Shown here one piece after another: positions 34,746 to 44,327 of a stretch of DNA of 64,000 nucleotides. Numbering within the stretch: the first letter of the stretch is position 1; the number at the start of each line of letters is the position of its first letter. This DNA is from VAZQ01 sp035293945 (GTDB taxonomy: Bacteria; Pseudomonadota; Alphaproteobacteria; Rhizobiales; Xanthobacteraceae). The notes under the pieces were generated by a model that had not been told where the DNA came from, made no database searches, and saw nothing but the letters and a program-made list of their open reading frames with translations. The DNA is taken from the NCBI GenBank assembly GCA_035293945.1, contig DATGLV010000012.1, positions 46,270 to 110,269 on the forward strand, in the 5' to 3' direction. Made by a program: the position numbers and the translations under genes.

Positions 34746-35141
34746 CTACTTCTGGCCGGAGAAGGCTTTGCTGATTGCGTCGAGGCGGCGGGCAGCCCCA
34801 TTACTGCTGACGGCTCCCTCGCAGCCTTGCGTAGACTTGGTCATCCGACCAGTCTGATTGTCGAATACCTGTTGCGAGCAGGCGCCGCTGTCCGACGACA
34901 CGGTGATCTTTGCAGTGCGCAGCTCATTGTCCGAGCTCGAATCGGTGCTTTGCGGTGCATTCGCCGCGCGGGTGAGCACCATGGCGGCTGCGAGAGCGAC
35001 AATCACCAACATGCCCAAGCTGAGAATAAACGCCCGTGATCGGTCATGGGCGTTGCGGCTCGCCGAACGCCGGTGAGATAGCAGGGCCGCCGTCGGCACT
35101 GGGCGCGGCACCGCGCGAGGGCTTTGGGTTGTATCGGCCAT
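34746..35141 (-). CDS. Hypothetical single-pass membrane protein
   Basis: The product is about 131 residues from the ATG at 35141. One membrane helix (about 42-60, 'AFILSLGMLVIVALAAAMVL') follows a basic Arg/Ser-rich cytoplasmic part. The rest is a short periplasmic domain with two Cys (in 'SGACSQQVF' and 'TQGCEGAV') that could pair. There is no family match. It lies just upstream of the GGDEF gene on the same strand. Confidence 0.6.
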   Translation of the reverse strand: MADTTQSPRAVPRPVPTAALLSHRRSASRNAHDRSRAFILSLGMLVIVALAAAMVLTRAANAPQSTDSSSDNELRTAKITVSSDSGACSQQVFDNQTGRMTKSTQGCEGAVSSNGAARRLDAISKAFSGQK

Positions 35142-35332
35142 GGCCTGTCGAGCTTCGGAGCCGGGACGATGCATTATGCAGGGTGTTGGTGAATTATCGG
35201 TTAGCGCGGCGAACAATTTCGACCATTTTCACGTTCTGCAACCCCGAGTTTTCACACTTAGCTTACGCGAGGGGAGTAATTTGGCGGGCGTTGTTCCGGC
35301 AGGCCAGACATCACGGGCAGGGCAGGCGCTCC

Positions 35333-36448
35333 ATGGGGCCGGTCACACCTCAATCCCTGATCATCGAGCTCGAGGAAGCGATCGCCAGCGGATCATCGGA
35401 GCGGCGGATGAACACGCTGCGCCGCGTGACCGACCTGTTTCTCGGCGAGTCCGATCGTCTCAATGACACGCAGATCGGCGTTTTCGATGACGTGCTTTGC
35501 CGCCTGATGAAGCGGATCGAGACCAAGGCCCTGGTCGAGCTGAGCGGAAGCCTGGCGCCGGTCGACAATGCCCCGATCGAGGTGATCCGAACTCTGGCGC
35601 GCAACAACGAGATCGCGGTCGCCGGACCGGTGCTGAGCCGGTCACCGCGTCTTTCCACCAGTGATCTCGTTGAGATTGCCTCGAGCAAGAGCCAGCAGCA
35701 CCTTTTGGCCATATCGGGGCGCAGTGAGATCGAAGAGGCGGTCACCGACGTGCTGATCGATCGCGGCGACCGGCAGGTGATCCATCGCGTGGCGGGTAAT
35801 TCCGGAGCGCGGCTTTCCAAGACCGGGGTCACTGTCCTGGTGCGCAACGCAGAGTCGGATGAGAATCTGGCCGAGAGGATCGGCGGGCGGCCCGACGTGC
35901 CGGCGCCCCTGATACACGATTTGCTGCTCAAGGCGACGGAGACGGTTCGCGCCCGATTGCTGGCGCAGACTCCGGCCGAGAGTCGCAGCAACGTGCAACG
36001 GGTGCTGGAGAAAATTTCGAAGGATCTGGGCCGCGATACCGTGGTCGCGCGCGACTTCGTCCCGGCGCAACGGGGCATCCTGCAGATGAAGCGGGAAGGA
36101 AGGCTCACCGAAGCCGCGCTCCTGGAATTCGCAGAGCGACGGCTCTACGAGCAAACGGTTGCCGCGCTCTCGATGATGTCGAGCGCGCCAATCGAACTGA
36201 TATCGACCTTGATGCAGAAGGAGCGCAGCAGTGGGCTCCTCATTCCCTGCAAGGCCGCCGGCCTGGAATGGCCGACCGTCAGCGCCATCCTGGTCAGCCG
36301 GCTCGCACACCACACGATGTCTGAAGGCGATTTGGCACAGGCGCGCGACGACTATTATCGACTGTCGCGTTCCAGTGCTCAGCGCATCTTGCGGTTCTGG
36401 CAAATCCGCGCGACCGCGAGCAACGAACCGTCAGCTGCAGCCGGGTAA
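35333..36448 (+). CDS. DUF2336 protein
   Basis: The product is about 371 residues from the ATG at 35333. It is an all-helical protein with the DUF2336 pattern 'LIIELEEAIASGSSERRMNTLRRVTDLFL' (shown in part), 'NEIAVAGPVLSRSPRLSTSDLVEIA' and 'RSEIEEAVTDVLIDRGD'. Proteins with this domain are common in Bradyrhizobium and Caulobacter-type bacteria and are not well characterised. Position beside GGDEF and EAL genes suggests a link to c-di-GMP or stress signalling. Confidence 0.85.
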   Translation: MGPVTPQSLIIELEEAIASGSSERRMNTLRRVTDLFLGESDRLNDTQIGVFDDVLCRLMKRIETKALVELSGSLAPVDNAPIEVIRTLARNNEIAVAGPVLSRSPRLSTSDLVEIASSKSQQHLLAISGRSEIEEAVTDVLIDRGDRQVIHRVAGNSGARLSKTGVTVLVRNAESDENLAERIGGRPDVPAPLIHDLLLKATETVRARLLAQTPAESRSNVQRVLEKISKDLGRDTVVARDFVPAQRGILQMKREGRLTEAALLEFAERRLYEQTVAALSMMSSAPIELISTLMQKERSSGLLIPCKAAGLEWPTVSAILVSRLAHHTMSEGDLAQARDDYYRLSRSSAQRILRFWQIRATASNEPSAAAG

Positions 36449-36626
36449 CGCAAGGGTGACACTGCCGCGGCGCAGGTCGCTGTCGCGGAGATTTTGGGGG
36501 ATGTGAGATGGACAACGCAACGCCAGGATGTCGAACAGCGAAAGTAGCGGCGGCTGCGCCGCGCCTTGAGCAAGCGGTTGTGGGTGCGGGGCGCCCAGGG
36601 GCGAACCGCCAAGGGGGAAGGCGTCC

Positions 36627-37859
36627 ATGAACGGGGCATCCGCGTCGAGCCAGCCCGCAACGGCGGGCGCCAGCCAGTCACTCTGCTTCGTCGTGGATAC
36701 GGACTTCGGCTACCTGCAGGGCTTCTCCAAGTCGCTGCGCGGGCTCGGCGTCAACACGGTCGAACTCGTCAACAGCACCCGACTTGGCGAGAGCGTGGAA
36801 AATCTCAATCCCGAGATCGTGTTCTTAAGTGTAAGCGCCTCCGATCCGTACGACTGCATGCGGGCGCTCCTTGCCTTGAAGGATTGTCGGTTCGGCGGCC
36901 GCGTCCAGATATTCGGCAAATGCGAGCCGGCGTTTCTCGAAGCCTTCCGCAAGGTGGGCAGCGACGCGGCGCTGAACATGCTGCCGGTGTTGCAGAAGCC
37001 GATCGATTTTTCCACCGTGCGCAAGGTCATTCGCGAGCAAAAGCTCAAGGCCGAGGCGGTATCCTCTCCCGATCTGTCGCTCAAGAAGGCGCTCGCCAAC
37101 AATTGGATCAGCTTCCTCTACCAGCCGCAGGTCGACCTTAAGGACAAGACAGTGGTCAGCGCCGAAGCTTTCGTGCGCGTCGTTCATCCCCAGCGCGGCC
37201 TGTTGCCGCCCGCGAGCTTCATGGGCGGCGCCGCCGAGGAGGACCTGACCGCGCTCGCCACCAAGGCGATCGTCAACGCAGTGGAGACCAGCGCGCGCTT
37301 CTTCAATGCCGGCGTGTTCCTCAAGTTCGCCATCAACGTCAATGTGGAGACCTTGGCCAAGCTGCCGGTTGCGCTGCTGGTCGAGAAGTTCCGCCCCGCT
37401 GACGAGCAATGGCCGGGCGTCATCCTCGACGTGACCGAAACCCAGGTCCTCACGAAAGTCGCGCTGGTGAAGTCCCGGCTCGGCGGGCTGCAGCAGGCCG
37501 GAGTGTCACTGGCGCTCGACAATTTCGGCCGCGGGAATTCCTCGCTTTCGATGTTCAGGGAATTGCCCTTCTGCGACATCAAGATCGACCGCTCCTTCGT
37601 GCAAGCCTGCAGCCGGCAAAAGAGCGATCTTGCGCTCTGCAAGACCATGATCGAGCTCGCCCATAACTTCTCCAGCAAGGCCACGGCCGTTGGTATCGAG
37701 ACGAACGAGGATGCGCAGGTGCTCGCCCGGCTCGGCTGCGATACCGGACAAGGCTATTTGTTCGGCAAGCCGATGACCGAGCAGGAGCTCATGGGCATGA
37801 TCGCGATGGCGCGAAAAGGCTCCCCGCAAGCGAGCGCAGCGGCGCAGCCCGCGCGCTAA
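36627..37859 (+). CDS. Receiver-like plus degenerate EAL-domain protein
   Basis: The 410-residue protein has an N-terminal receiver-like region (about 20-130, 'CFVVDTDFGYLQGF'). An EAL-type domain (about 150-395) follows. The EAL motif reads 'SAEAFVRV', the LEITES motif 'LDVTETQVL' and the DDFGTG motif 'DNFGRGNSS', so metal-binding positions are changed. The 'IKIDRSFV' and 'TGQGYLFGKPM' parts are intact. It is likely a c-di-GMP-binding or regulatory protein rather than an active phosphodiesterase. Its stop overlaps the acyltransferase gene end by 4 bases. Confidence 0.85.
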   Translation: MNGASASSQPATAGASQSLCFVVDTDFGYLQGFSKSLRGLGVNTVELVNSTRLGESVENLNPEIVFLSVSASDPYDCMRALLALKDCRFGGRVQIFGKCEPAFLEAFRKVGSDAALNMLPVLQKPIDFSTVRKVIREQKLKAEAVSSPDLSLKKALANNWISFLYQPQVDLKDKTVVSAEAFVRVVHPQRGLLPPASFMGGAAEEDLTALATKAIVNAVETSARFFNAGVFLKFAINVNVETLAKLPVALLVEKFRPADEQWPGVILDVTETQVLTKVALVKSRLGGLQQAGVSLALDNFGRGNSSLSMFRELPFCDIKIDRSFVQACSRQKSDLALCKTMIELAHNFSSKATAVGIETNEDAQVLARLGCDTGQGYLFGKPMTEQELMGMIAMARKGSPQASAAAQPAR

Positions 37860-39079
37860 GCTTGCCGGCCCAAGCCGGCGCTCAGCGCCGGAAGCTTGGG
37901 TGCGATCACGTGCTTCAATCGCAGCGCCGGTCGCTCGATCCAATGCCAGGACAACATGGCGAACGCGATGGTAATGGGCGCCGCTGCGGAGAACAGCATG
38001 GGCCAGGACTGGCGAAACACCGGAAAGGCGAACAGCAGCGATTGTTGGATGGGAAATCCGTAGAGGTAGATTCCATAGGAGTAGTCGCCCATCTCCAGGA
38101 GCGCGAGGCGTGGCAGCGGCAGCATGGCAAGATAGATCATGCAATAGACCGCCGGAATCGCCGCAAGATAGGCGTAACCCGGGTATCTCAAGGCCGCATA
38201 GGCGAGTGCGAGTGACGCGGCGAACAGCCTCACATCGAGCACGATCCGGTGGCGCCAATGGAATGCCAGCGCGCCGAGCAGAAAATAGTAGATCGGCACG
38301 TTCGGCCGATACGCGTCCGTCCCCTCGCTCAGGCTCGGATCGAAGAAGTTGACGAGCGTGAGAGCCACGAATAATGCGCAGAAGCAAATCGTCAGAGCAC
38401 GCCGCTTCGCTACCAGCCCGGTCAGCATCATCGCGGTCATCAGGGCGTAGGAATAGAATTCCGGGCGTAACGTCCACAGGTTGACGTTGACATACGGCAT
38501 CGGATTGGTCTCGAACACACCGGGCAAGTAGAAGCGGACCCAGCCGATGATGTTGCCGAAATATTCGAAGAAGGCGCGGCTGGAAAAATATTCCGGGAGC
38601 GGCAGCGTGGTCAGCAGCGGACCGAGGATGAGCGCCGATAGAGTGACCTCGGTCATGAGCGCCGGCACGATGCGCAGCGCCCGAAAGATGAGGAAAACGG
38701 CGACCGATCCGGTGCGGATCGCGCTGCCGGTGACCAGGAAGCCGCTGACCGCGAAGAACACCGGTACGAGCGCGACCAGGAGCGGGCGCAGCGGTGAGTG
38801 CCACAAATGCAGATCATCGCCCTGCGACACGAAGAAGGAGTGGGTGATGAAGATCGTGAGCGCGAGCGCAAGCCGCATGGCATCGAAGCCCGGACCGGTG
38901 CCCTGGTGGCGCTCCATGATCTCGCCGGCAGTGGCGAGGCGCGTGGCGCTTGCGCGATCGACATTATGGCGTCGCCGGAGAATGCGCGGCGCCGCTTCAC
39001 GCAAAGACGGCAGTTTTGGCAACTCGCCCGTGCGCAACATCGCGTCCATTAACCTTGATGTCGAAGCCCCTGTGCTCAT
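37856..39079 (-). CDS. Acyltransferase-3 family membrane protein
   Basis: The 407-residue protein has about ten membrane segments. The typical early motif 'FDAMRLALALTIFITHSFF', with the catalytic His region, is followed by 'FFAVSGFLVTGS' and a C-terminal 'YSYGIYLYGFP' and 'WIERPALRL'. OafA/NodX-type enzymes O-acylate sugars in the envelope. The first 54 or so residues are charged and soluble. It is convergent with the EAL gene. Confidence 0.9.
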   Translation of the reverse strand: MSTGASTSRLMDAMLRTGELPKLPSLREAAPRILRRRHNVDRASATRLATAGEIMERHQGTGPGFDAMRLALALTIFITHSFFVSQGDDLHLWHSPLRPLLVALVPVFFAVSGFLVTGSAIRTGSVAVFLIFRALRIVPALMTEVTLSALILGPLLTTLPLPEYFSSRAFFEYFGNIIGWVRFYLPGVFETNPMPYVNVNLWTLRPEFYSYALMTAMMLTGLVAKRRALTICFCALFVALTLVNFFDPSLSEGTDAYRPNVPIYYFLLGALAFHWRHRIVLDVRLFAASLALAYAALRYPGYAYLAAIPAVYCMIYLAMLPLPRLALLEMGDYSYGIYLYGFPIQQSLLFAFPVFRQSWPMLFSAAAPITIAFAMLSWHWIERPALRLKHVIAPKLPALSAGLGRQA

Positions 39080-39248
39080 TGCTAGTAACGAGCGTTTGTC
39101 GAAGCTGGCAATGCGCGAAGACGCGCGGGCGGCGACTGATTGATTTTTTGGCTAACACGAGCGCATCTCGGGCGTGGATGCTTTCGCGAAGGCCCTCAAG
39201 GCCGCGCCGCACTGCGCCCGGGACCGACAATTATTTCCGCCGGAGGGT

Positions 39249-39971
39249 CTAATGCCTGCCGACTCCGATCAGATGCGCGAGCATGCCCTCCTTGTCGAGG
39301 AGCTCGCGGCTTAGTCCGGCATGAACCACGGCACCGCGATCGAGAACGATGACGTTCTCGGCGAATTCAAGCGCGAGCCGGGCATGCTGCTCGACCAAGA
39401 GCAACGCCATGTCCTCTTCGCGCTTGAGTCGGTCGAGGCCTTTGAGCAGAGCGTCGATGATGATCGGTGCAAGACCCTCAAGCGGTTCGTCCATGAGCAG
39501 CAGAAGCGGGTTGCCCATGAGGGCTCGCCCGATGGCGAGCATCTGCTGCTCGCCGCCGGAAAGCTGATTGCCGCGGTTGCGCCGCCGCTCGGAGAGCCGC
39601 GGGAAGAAATCGTAGACGCGCGCAAGATTCCAGCGGCCTTTGCGCGCCGCCACCGACAGGTTTTCCTCGACCGTCAACGAGGGAAAGATCTCGCGCTCCT
39701 GCGGCACCAGGCCGATGCCGCTGCGGCAGCGTTCATAAGCCGGCAGGCGGGTCAGATCCTGTCCGCGGAAGCAAATGGTGCCGCCATGCAGGGTCGTGTG
39801 GCCCATGATGGTTGAAACGAGCGTTGTCTTGCCGACGCCGTTGCGACCGAGCACTGCGAGCGTCGCGCCGCCCGCGAGGTCGAGCGATATGCCGTCGATG
39901 ACGACGGTGCGGCCATAGCCGGCGCGCACGCCTTCGAGCACAAGGGCGGTGCCGTGTGCTGCGGCGCTCAT
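39249..39971 (-). CDS. livF: Branched-chain amino acid-type ABC transporter ATPase
   Basis: The 240-residue ATPase has Walker A 'GRNGVGKTT', signature 'LSGGEQQML', Walker B 'LLLLMDEPLEGLAP' and the H-loop 'LLVEQHARLAL', the usual LivF wording. Its start overlaps the livG stop by 4 bases. It is the last gene of the five-gene livKHMGF set on the minus strand. Confidence 0.95.
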   Translation of the reverse strand: MSAAAHGTALVLEGVRAGYGRTVVIDGISLDLAGGATLAVLGRNGVGKTTLVSTIMGHTTLHGGTICFRGQDLTRLPAYERCRSGIGLVPQEREIFPSLTVEENLSVAARKGRWNLARVYDFFPRLSERRRNRGNQLSGGEQQMLAIGRALMGNPLLLLMDEPLEGLAPIIIDALLKGLDRLKREEDMALLLVEQHARLALEFAENVIVLDRGAVVHAGLSRELLDKEGMLAHLIGVGRH

Positions 39972-40723
39972 CGTACCGCCCTTTCCCCGAGGTAAACCTG
40001 TCGCACTTCGGCATCCGCAGCGATCTCCTGCGGCGAGCCTTCGGTCAGGACCCTGCCCTGCACCAGCACGGTGATGCGGTGGGCGAGGCGAAATACCAGG
40101 TCCATGTCGTGCTCGATGATCAGGAAGGCGATGTCGGACGGCAGGCCCTCGATCATGTCGATGATGGCGCCGGTCTCGCCCGAAGGTACGCCCGCGGCCG
40201 GCTCGTCGAGCAGCAGTACCTTTGGCTTGAGACCGAGCGAAACCGCGATATCGGCAAGCCGCTGCCGCCCATAGGCGAGCTCGTTGACGGGCTTGAGCGC
40301 ATCGGTCGCAAGCCCGAGTGTTTGCAGCAGCGCATAGGCTTCATCGATCAATGCCCGGTGCGCCCCGGCGGGCCTTACGAGGCCGTCCGCGGTGCCCTCG
40401 CGCTCCGCGATCGCGAGCGTGACGTTCTCGATCAGCGGCAGGCGGCGGAACAAGGCGCTGATCTGGAACGTGCGCACGAGCCCACGCTTCACGCGGGCCG
40501 CTTGCGAGAGGCGGGTGATGTCCTCGCCGTCGAGCAGAATGCGCCCGCTGCTCGGTCGCAGCACGCCGGTGACCAGATTGACGAAGCTGGTCTTGCCGGC
40601 GCCGTTGGGCCCGATGAGCGCATGGCGGGCGCCGGGCGCGAGCTGAAAATTGATGTCGCTTGCTACCGGCAACGCTCCGAAGCTCTTGCACAAATTTTCA
40701 GTGGCGAGACCGGTCGCGGTCAT
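39968..40723 (-). CDS. livG: Branched-chain amino acid-type ABC transporter ATPase
   Basis: The 251-residue ATPase has Walker A 'GPNGAGKTS' and the LivG signature 'LAYGRQRLADIA', in place of LSYGQQR. Walker B is 'VLLLDEPAAGVPSGET' and the H-loop is 'IIEHDMDLVFRL'. It sits between livM (10-base gap) and livF (4-base overlap). Confidence 0.94.
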   Translation of the reverse strand: MTATGLATENLCKSFGALPVASDINFQLAPGARHALIGPNGAGKTSFVNLVTGVLRPSSGRILLDGEDITRLSQAARVKRGLVRTFQISALFRRLPLIENVTLAIAEREGTADGLVRPAGAHRALIDEAYALLQTLGLATDALKPVNELAYGRQRLADIAVSLGLKPKVLLLDEPAAGVPSGETGAIIDMIEGLPSDIAFLIIEHDMDLVFRLAHRITVLVQGRVLTEGSPQEIAADAEVRQVYLGERAVR

Positions 40724-40733
40724 GGTGCCCGGC

Positions 40734-41732
40734 TCATGAAGCTTTGCGCCAATATCGCCGCGCCCGTTCGGCGAGCCCGAGCACGCCGCCGCGCGCGAAC
40801 AGCACCACGATGATCATGAACAGTCCGATCCAGAAATACCAATAGACCGGATCAATCTCGGCAAAGCGATCCTGCGCGATCATATACAGGGTCACCCCGA
40901 TGAAGGCGCCGTAAAGCTGCCCGATGCCGCCGATGATCAGCATGATCAGAACGGTGCCGGAGCGCTCCAATCCCAGCACGCCGAGGCCGACGAATTGAGC
41001 GGTCTGCGCAATCAGCGCCCCGGATACGCCGGCGAGCGCCGCGGAGATCGTGTAGGCGATGAGCTTGCGGCGCGCCACCGGCGCCCCGACCGCATGCATG
41101 CGCAGCATGTTCTCGCGAATGCCGATGAGCGAGCGGCCGAACGGCGAATGGACGATCGCGCGCACGATGATCAAGCCAATGAGCAGGACGACCGCGCAAT
41201 AGATATAGGCGGTGCGGCCGAACAGGTCGAAGCGGAACAGCCCGAGAATCGGCCAGACGTCCATTCCTTGCAGGCCGTCGGCACCACCGGTGATTCGTGT
41301 CGCCTTGTTGGCGAGCTCCGACAGCATGGCGGCGACCATCAGGGTCTGCATCAGCAGCGTCAAGCCGGTGGTGCGCAGGATGATGGCGCCGCTGATCAGC
41401 CCGACCGCCCCGGCGGCAAGCCCGGCGGCGAGCAGCCCGCTCAGCGGCTCGCCCCAGCCGTTGGCGGCGAGAATCCCGGCCGTATAGGCGCCGGTGCCGA
41501 AGAAAGCTGCATGCCCAAGCGTTATGATTCCCGCGTAGCCGAGGACGAGGTCGAGCGAAAGCGCGAACAGGATGGTGCCGAGAATCTGCGCGCCGAGCGC
41601 GAGGTAATCCGGAAAGACGAAATAGCCGGCAATCGCCAGTATCCAGGGCAGCGTCTCATAAGCGTGCAGCCGATGCCGGCGCGCAAAGGCATCGAGCCCG
41701 GCCGCCACGGGGATGTCCGAGGCGAGGGCCAT
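40734..41732 (-). CDS. livM: Branched-chain amino acid-type ABC permease
   Basis: The product is about 332 residues. I used the ATG at 41732, which shares a base with the livH stop (TAATG). The longer upstream ORF is inside livH. Motifs are 'LGYAGIITLGHAAFFGTGAYTAG' (shown in part), 'SPFGRSLIGIRENM' and 'LERSGTVLIMLIIGGIGQLYGAFIG', all LivM-typical. It has about nine membrane segments. Confidence 0.94.
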   Translation of the reverse strand: MALASDIPVAAGLDAFARRHRLHAYETLPWILAIAGYFVFPDYLALGAQILGTILFALSLDLVLGYAGIITLGHAAFFGTGAYTAGILAANGWGEPLSGLLAAGLAAGAVGLISGAIILRTTGLTLLMQTLMVAAMLSELANKATRITGGADGLQGMDVWPILGLFRFDLFGRTAYIYCAVVLLIGLIIVRAIVHSPFGRSLIGIRENMLRMHAVGAPVARRKLIAYTISAALAGVSGALIAQTAQFVGLGVLGLERSGTVLIMLIIGGIGQLYGAFIGVTLYMIAQDRFAEIDPVYWYFWIGLFMIIVVLFARGGVLGLAERARRYWRKAS

Positions 41733-42604
41733 TACGCGTGACCGAACAGGCCACGGGGCCGCCACAGCAGGATTGCCATGGCGAGTGCATAGATGAAGAA
41801 GGCACCGAGCTCCGGAGCGGTGTACTTGAGCGCCGTATCGGCGATGCCGATGAGCAGCGCGGCGACGAATGGCCCGCGAATGCTGCCGAGCCCACCGACC
41901 GAGACTACGATGAGGAAATACACCAGATTGTCGAGTGCGTAACCGGGGACGATCGGCAGAAAATCGGCGCCGAGCGCGCCGCCGAGCGCGGCGAGGGCGC
42001 TGCCCAGCGCGAAGGTCAGCGCAAATAATCGGGAGGTATTGATGCCGAGCGACTGCGCCATGCGCAGATTGTCGACCGCGGCGCGAACCTGGGCACCGAA
42101 GCGGGTGCGTTCGAGTGCAAGCCAAAGCAGCGTCACCAGCGCTATGCCGCAGAGGATCAGGAACGTGCGGTAGGTGGGAAACTCGCGGCCGCCCAGCTCG
42201 ATCTGGCCGTTGATCAGCGCCGGCGGCTGGATCGGCTGCGCCACCGGCCCCCAGAAATAGGTGGCGGCGCCGACCGTCATGAAGATCAACCCCATGGTCA
42301 TCAGCACCTGGTCGAGCTCGGCAGCACCATAGAGGCGTCGATAGAGCAACTGCTCCAGAATCAGGCTCGCCAGCACCACGATGACAACCGCCGCCGCCAG
42401 CGCTGCGAAGAAAGGCAAGCCGAGATGACTCATCATGGTGGTGACCGCATAGCCGCCTGCCATCGCGAAGGCGCCGTGCGCCAGATTGACGAAGCCCATG
42501 AGCCCCATCGTCACCGAAAGCCCGACCGAGATGAGGTAGAGGACCATCGCCAAGGCGAGGCCGTGGAAGGCGATGCTGATCGCGGCGGAGAGGAGCTCGT
42601 TCAT
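41732..42604 (-). CDS. livH: Branched-chain amino acid-type ABC permease
   Basis: The 290-residue permease has 'GLMGFVNLAHGAFAMAGGY' and 'VDNLRMAQSLGINTSRLFALTFALGSALAALGG' (in part), standard for LivH. It overlaps livM by one base. The 239-base gap upstream, to the livK stop, contains a G-rich inverted repeat. Confidence 0.95.
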   Translation of the reverse strand: MNELLSAAISIAFHGLALAMVLYLISVGLSVTMGLMGFVNLAHGAFAMAGGYAVTTMMSHLGLPFFAALAAAVVIVVLASLILEQLLYRRLYGAAELDQVLMTMGLIFMTVGAATYFWGPVAQPIQPPALINGQIELGGREFPTYRTFLILCGIALVTLLWLALERTRFGAQVRAAVDNLRMAQSLGINTSRLFALTFALGSALAALGGALGADFLPIVPGYALDNLVYFLIVVSVGGLGSIRGPFVAALLIGIADTALKYTAPELGAFFIYALAMAILLWRPRGLFGHA

Positions 42605-42640
42605 GGTGAAAGTTTATTTGCCGCGAGTGGCGCGCCAGTT

Positions 42641-42773
42641 CTCCTCCCTTCCCCCTTGTGAGGGAGGGCTGGGGAGGGGGGTAATTGTTGGAGAAGAGCG
42701 TCCGTCAGCTTCAACCCCCACCCCCAACCCCCACCCCCAACCCCTCCCCACAAGGGGGAGGGGAGTGCGCCCA
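42641..42773 (-). repeat. G-rich inverted repeat between livK and livH
   Basis: On the plus strand positions 42715-42749 hold six tracts of four to five C separated by one or two bases, so the minus-strand (liv) transcript would carry six G-tracts, a strong G-quadruplex motif. A C-rich complement to part of it lies downstream in the transcript (42662-42681). The two halves are inverted copies of a 'CCCCCTTGTGGGGAGGG'-like unit, so hairpin and G-quadruplex forms compete. It may set livK expression above the permease genes. Confidence 0.7.
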
Positions 42774-42843
42774 GCCCGGGGCAGTCTCTTGTCGAACAAA
42801 TGCATCAAACAATATCGATCGCAGGCGATACGCTCGCCGAGCC

Positions 42844-44082
42844 TTACTTCGGCGGGTTCTGCTCTTTCCAAGGATCCTTGACGTTCGGGATAGTGTCGAA
42901 TTCCACGTTGGCGAGCTTGCCGTCCTTCATCTCGACCTTGCGCATATACACGTTCTGCACGATGTCGCGGGTCGCCGGATCGATCGAGATCGGGCCGCGC
43001 GGACTATCGGCGGTCTTCCAGCTCGAGAGGAACTTGATTGCCTCCTCGCCGGTGAACTTGCCCTTGGTCTGCTTGATGAGATCGAAGATCGCCGCCATGC
43101 CGTCCCAGCCGTCGACCGAAAGGAAATCAGGTGTCGCCTTGCCGGCATATTCCTTGTTCCAGGCCGCCAGGAACGCTTTGTTGGCCGGCCGATCGGCGGC
43201 AACCGAATAGGTACCGGAGGTGACGAGCCCGAGTGCTACGTCGCCCATATTGGGCAGATCTTCCTCCGGAACCAGGTCCTGGGTCGAGATGATGTTCACG
43301 CCCGCCTGGCGGAGCCCCAGGTCGCGCACGGCCTTGAGCAGCGTGGTGGATTGCTCGCCCGCCGGCGGCCAGATCAGCGCCACATCAGGCTTGGCGTCCT
43401 TGATCCGCTGCACGAACGGCGCGAAATCCGGATTGGTGGTGGGGAACCGCACGGAGCCGACCATCTTGAGGCCCGCATCGGTCCAGCCCTTGGTGAAGGC
43501 AGCCTCGGTGTCATGGCCGGGAATGAAGTCGCTCACCGCAGTATAAGCGGTTTTCCAGTTCTGCTTGGCGGCCCATTGGCCGAGCGGATAGGCCTCCTGC
43601 CACAGCGTGAAGGAGAAGCGCACCACGTAAGGCGAAATGCGCGGAATGGCCGCACCGGCCGCATTGGTGATCACCAGCGGAATTTTTGCTTCCTGGGTGA
43701 GCGGTGCAATGGCGGCGGCGATCGGCGATCCCACGACGCCGGCGAGAAGTTGCACGTGGTCGCGGGTGATCAGCTCCTGCGCGACGCGTTTGCCCACTTC
43801 GGGGGCCGCGGCATCGTCGCGCTTGATGATCTCGACCTTGACCCCGGCCGGCAGGTCCTTCTCGTGCTCCTTGATGTAGAGGTCGATGCCCTTCTGCATC
43901 TGATCGCCGGCTTGAGCGAGAAATCCCGAATAGCTGTTGACGACGCCGATCTTGATGGTTTGGGCCGATGCGAGATCGGCGCCGGCGATGAGCAGCGCTG
44001 CCAACGCCGCCCCGGTCAACGGCACGCGCAAAAAGCGCGCGCGAAAGCAAGCCTGTCCACTTAGTCCGCTTGATCCACTCAT
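42844..44082 (-). CDS. livK: Branched-chain amino acid-type ABC substrate-binding protein
   Basis: The product is about 412 residues from the ATG at 44082 (GGGAGA upstream). A signal peptide ends 'LASAQ'. The type I periplasmic binding fold shows 'IKIGVVNSYSGFLAQAGDQMQKGIDLY' (in part), 'LLAGVVGSPIAAAIAPLTQEAKIPLVITNA' (in part) and 'SVDGWDGMAAIFD'. Proteins of this subgroup, next to catabolic genes, often bind aromatic acids or amides rather than branched-chain amino acids. It is the first gene of the liv operon and divergent from the TauD gene. Confidence 0.9.
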   Translation of the reverse strand: MSGSSGLSGQACFRARFLRVPLTGAALAALLIAGADLASAQTIKIGVVNSYSGFLAQAGDQMQKGIDLYIKEHEKDLPAGVKVEIIKRDDAAAPEVGKRVAQELITRDHVQLLAGVVGSPIAAAIAPLTQEAKIPLVITNAAGAAIPRISPYVVRFSFTLWQEAYPLGQWAAKQNWKTAYTAVSDFIPGHDTEAAFTKGWTDAGLKMVGSVRFPTTNPDFAPFVQRIKDAKPDVALIWPPAGEQSTTLLKAVRDLGLRQAGVNIISTQDLVPEEDLPNMGDVALGLVTSGTYSVAADRPANKAFLAAWNKEYAGKATPDFLSVDGWDGMAAIFDLIKQTKGKFTGEEAIKFLSSWKTADSPRGPISIDPATRDIVQNVYMRKVEMKDGKLANVEFDTIPNVKDPWKEQNPPK

Positions 44083-44327
44083 CAATGTTCTCCCGGATCC
44101 TCTGGATTTTTTTTTGAGCAATGGCCCGGTTGCGGGCGTCGCCGACCTCGCGCGCAGTATATCGGTGAACCATCGGAACGGGCAATGATTCTGGTCCTGC
44201 GGGCGCCCTTTTCGCTGGCCGTGGGGTGCGTTAAGATTGCCGCGCATCTGGCGAGCGCATTCACGCTGCTGAGCAAGCGGGTGAAGCTTCGTTTTTCCTA
44301 TTCGCGTATTTTCCAGGGGATGGAAGC

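Noticed and set aside
42715..42749. C-rich tandem tracts as a CRISPR or VNTR
   Set aside because: Units are too short and irregular for CRISPR, and the inverted partner suggests a folding element instead.
42685..44064. 459-codon plus-strand frame over livK
   Set aside because: It is antisense to livK, whose binding-protein motifs are unambiguous, and it begins inside the C-rich repeat.
44107..44115. T-run as a terminator
   Set aside because: No plus-strand gene ends there and no good stem precedes it; it is an A-run in the livK leader on the minus strand.
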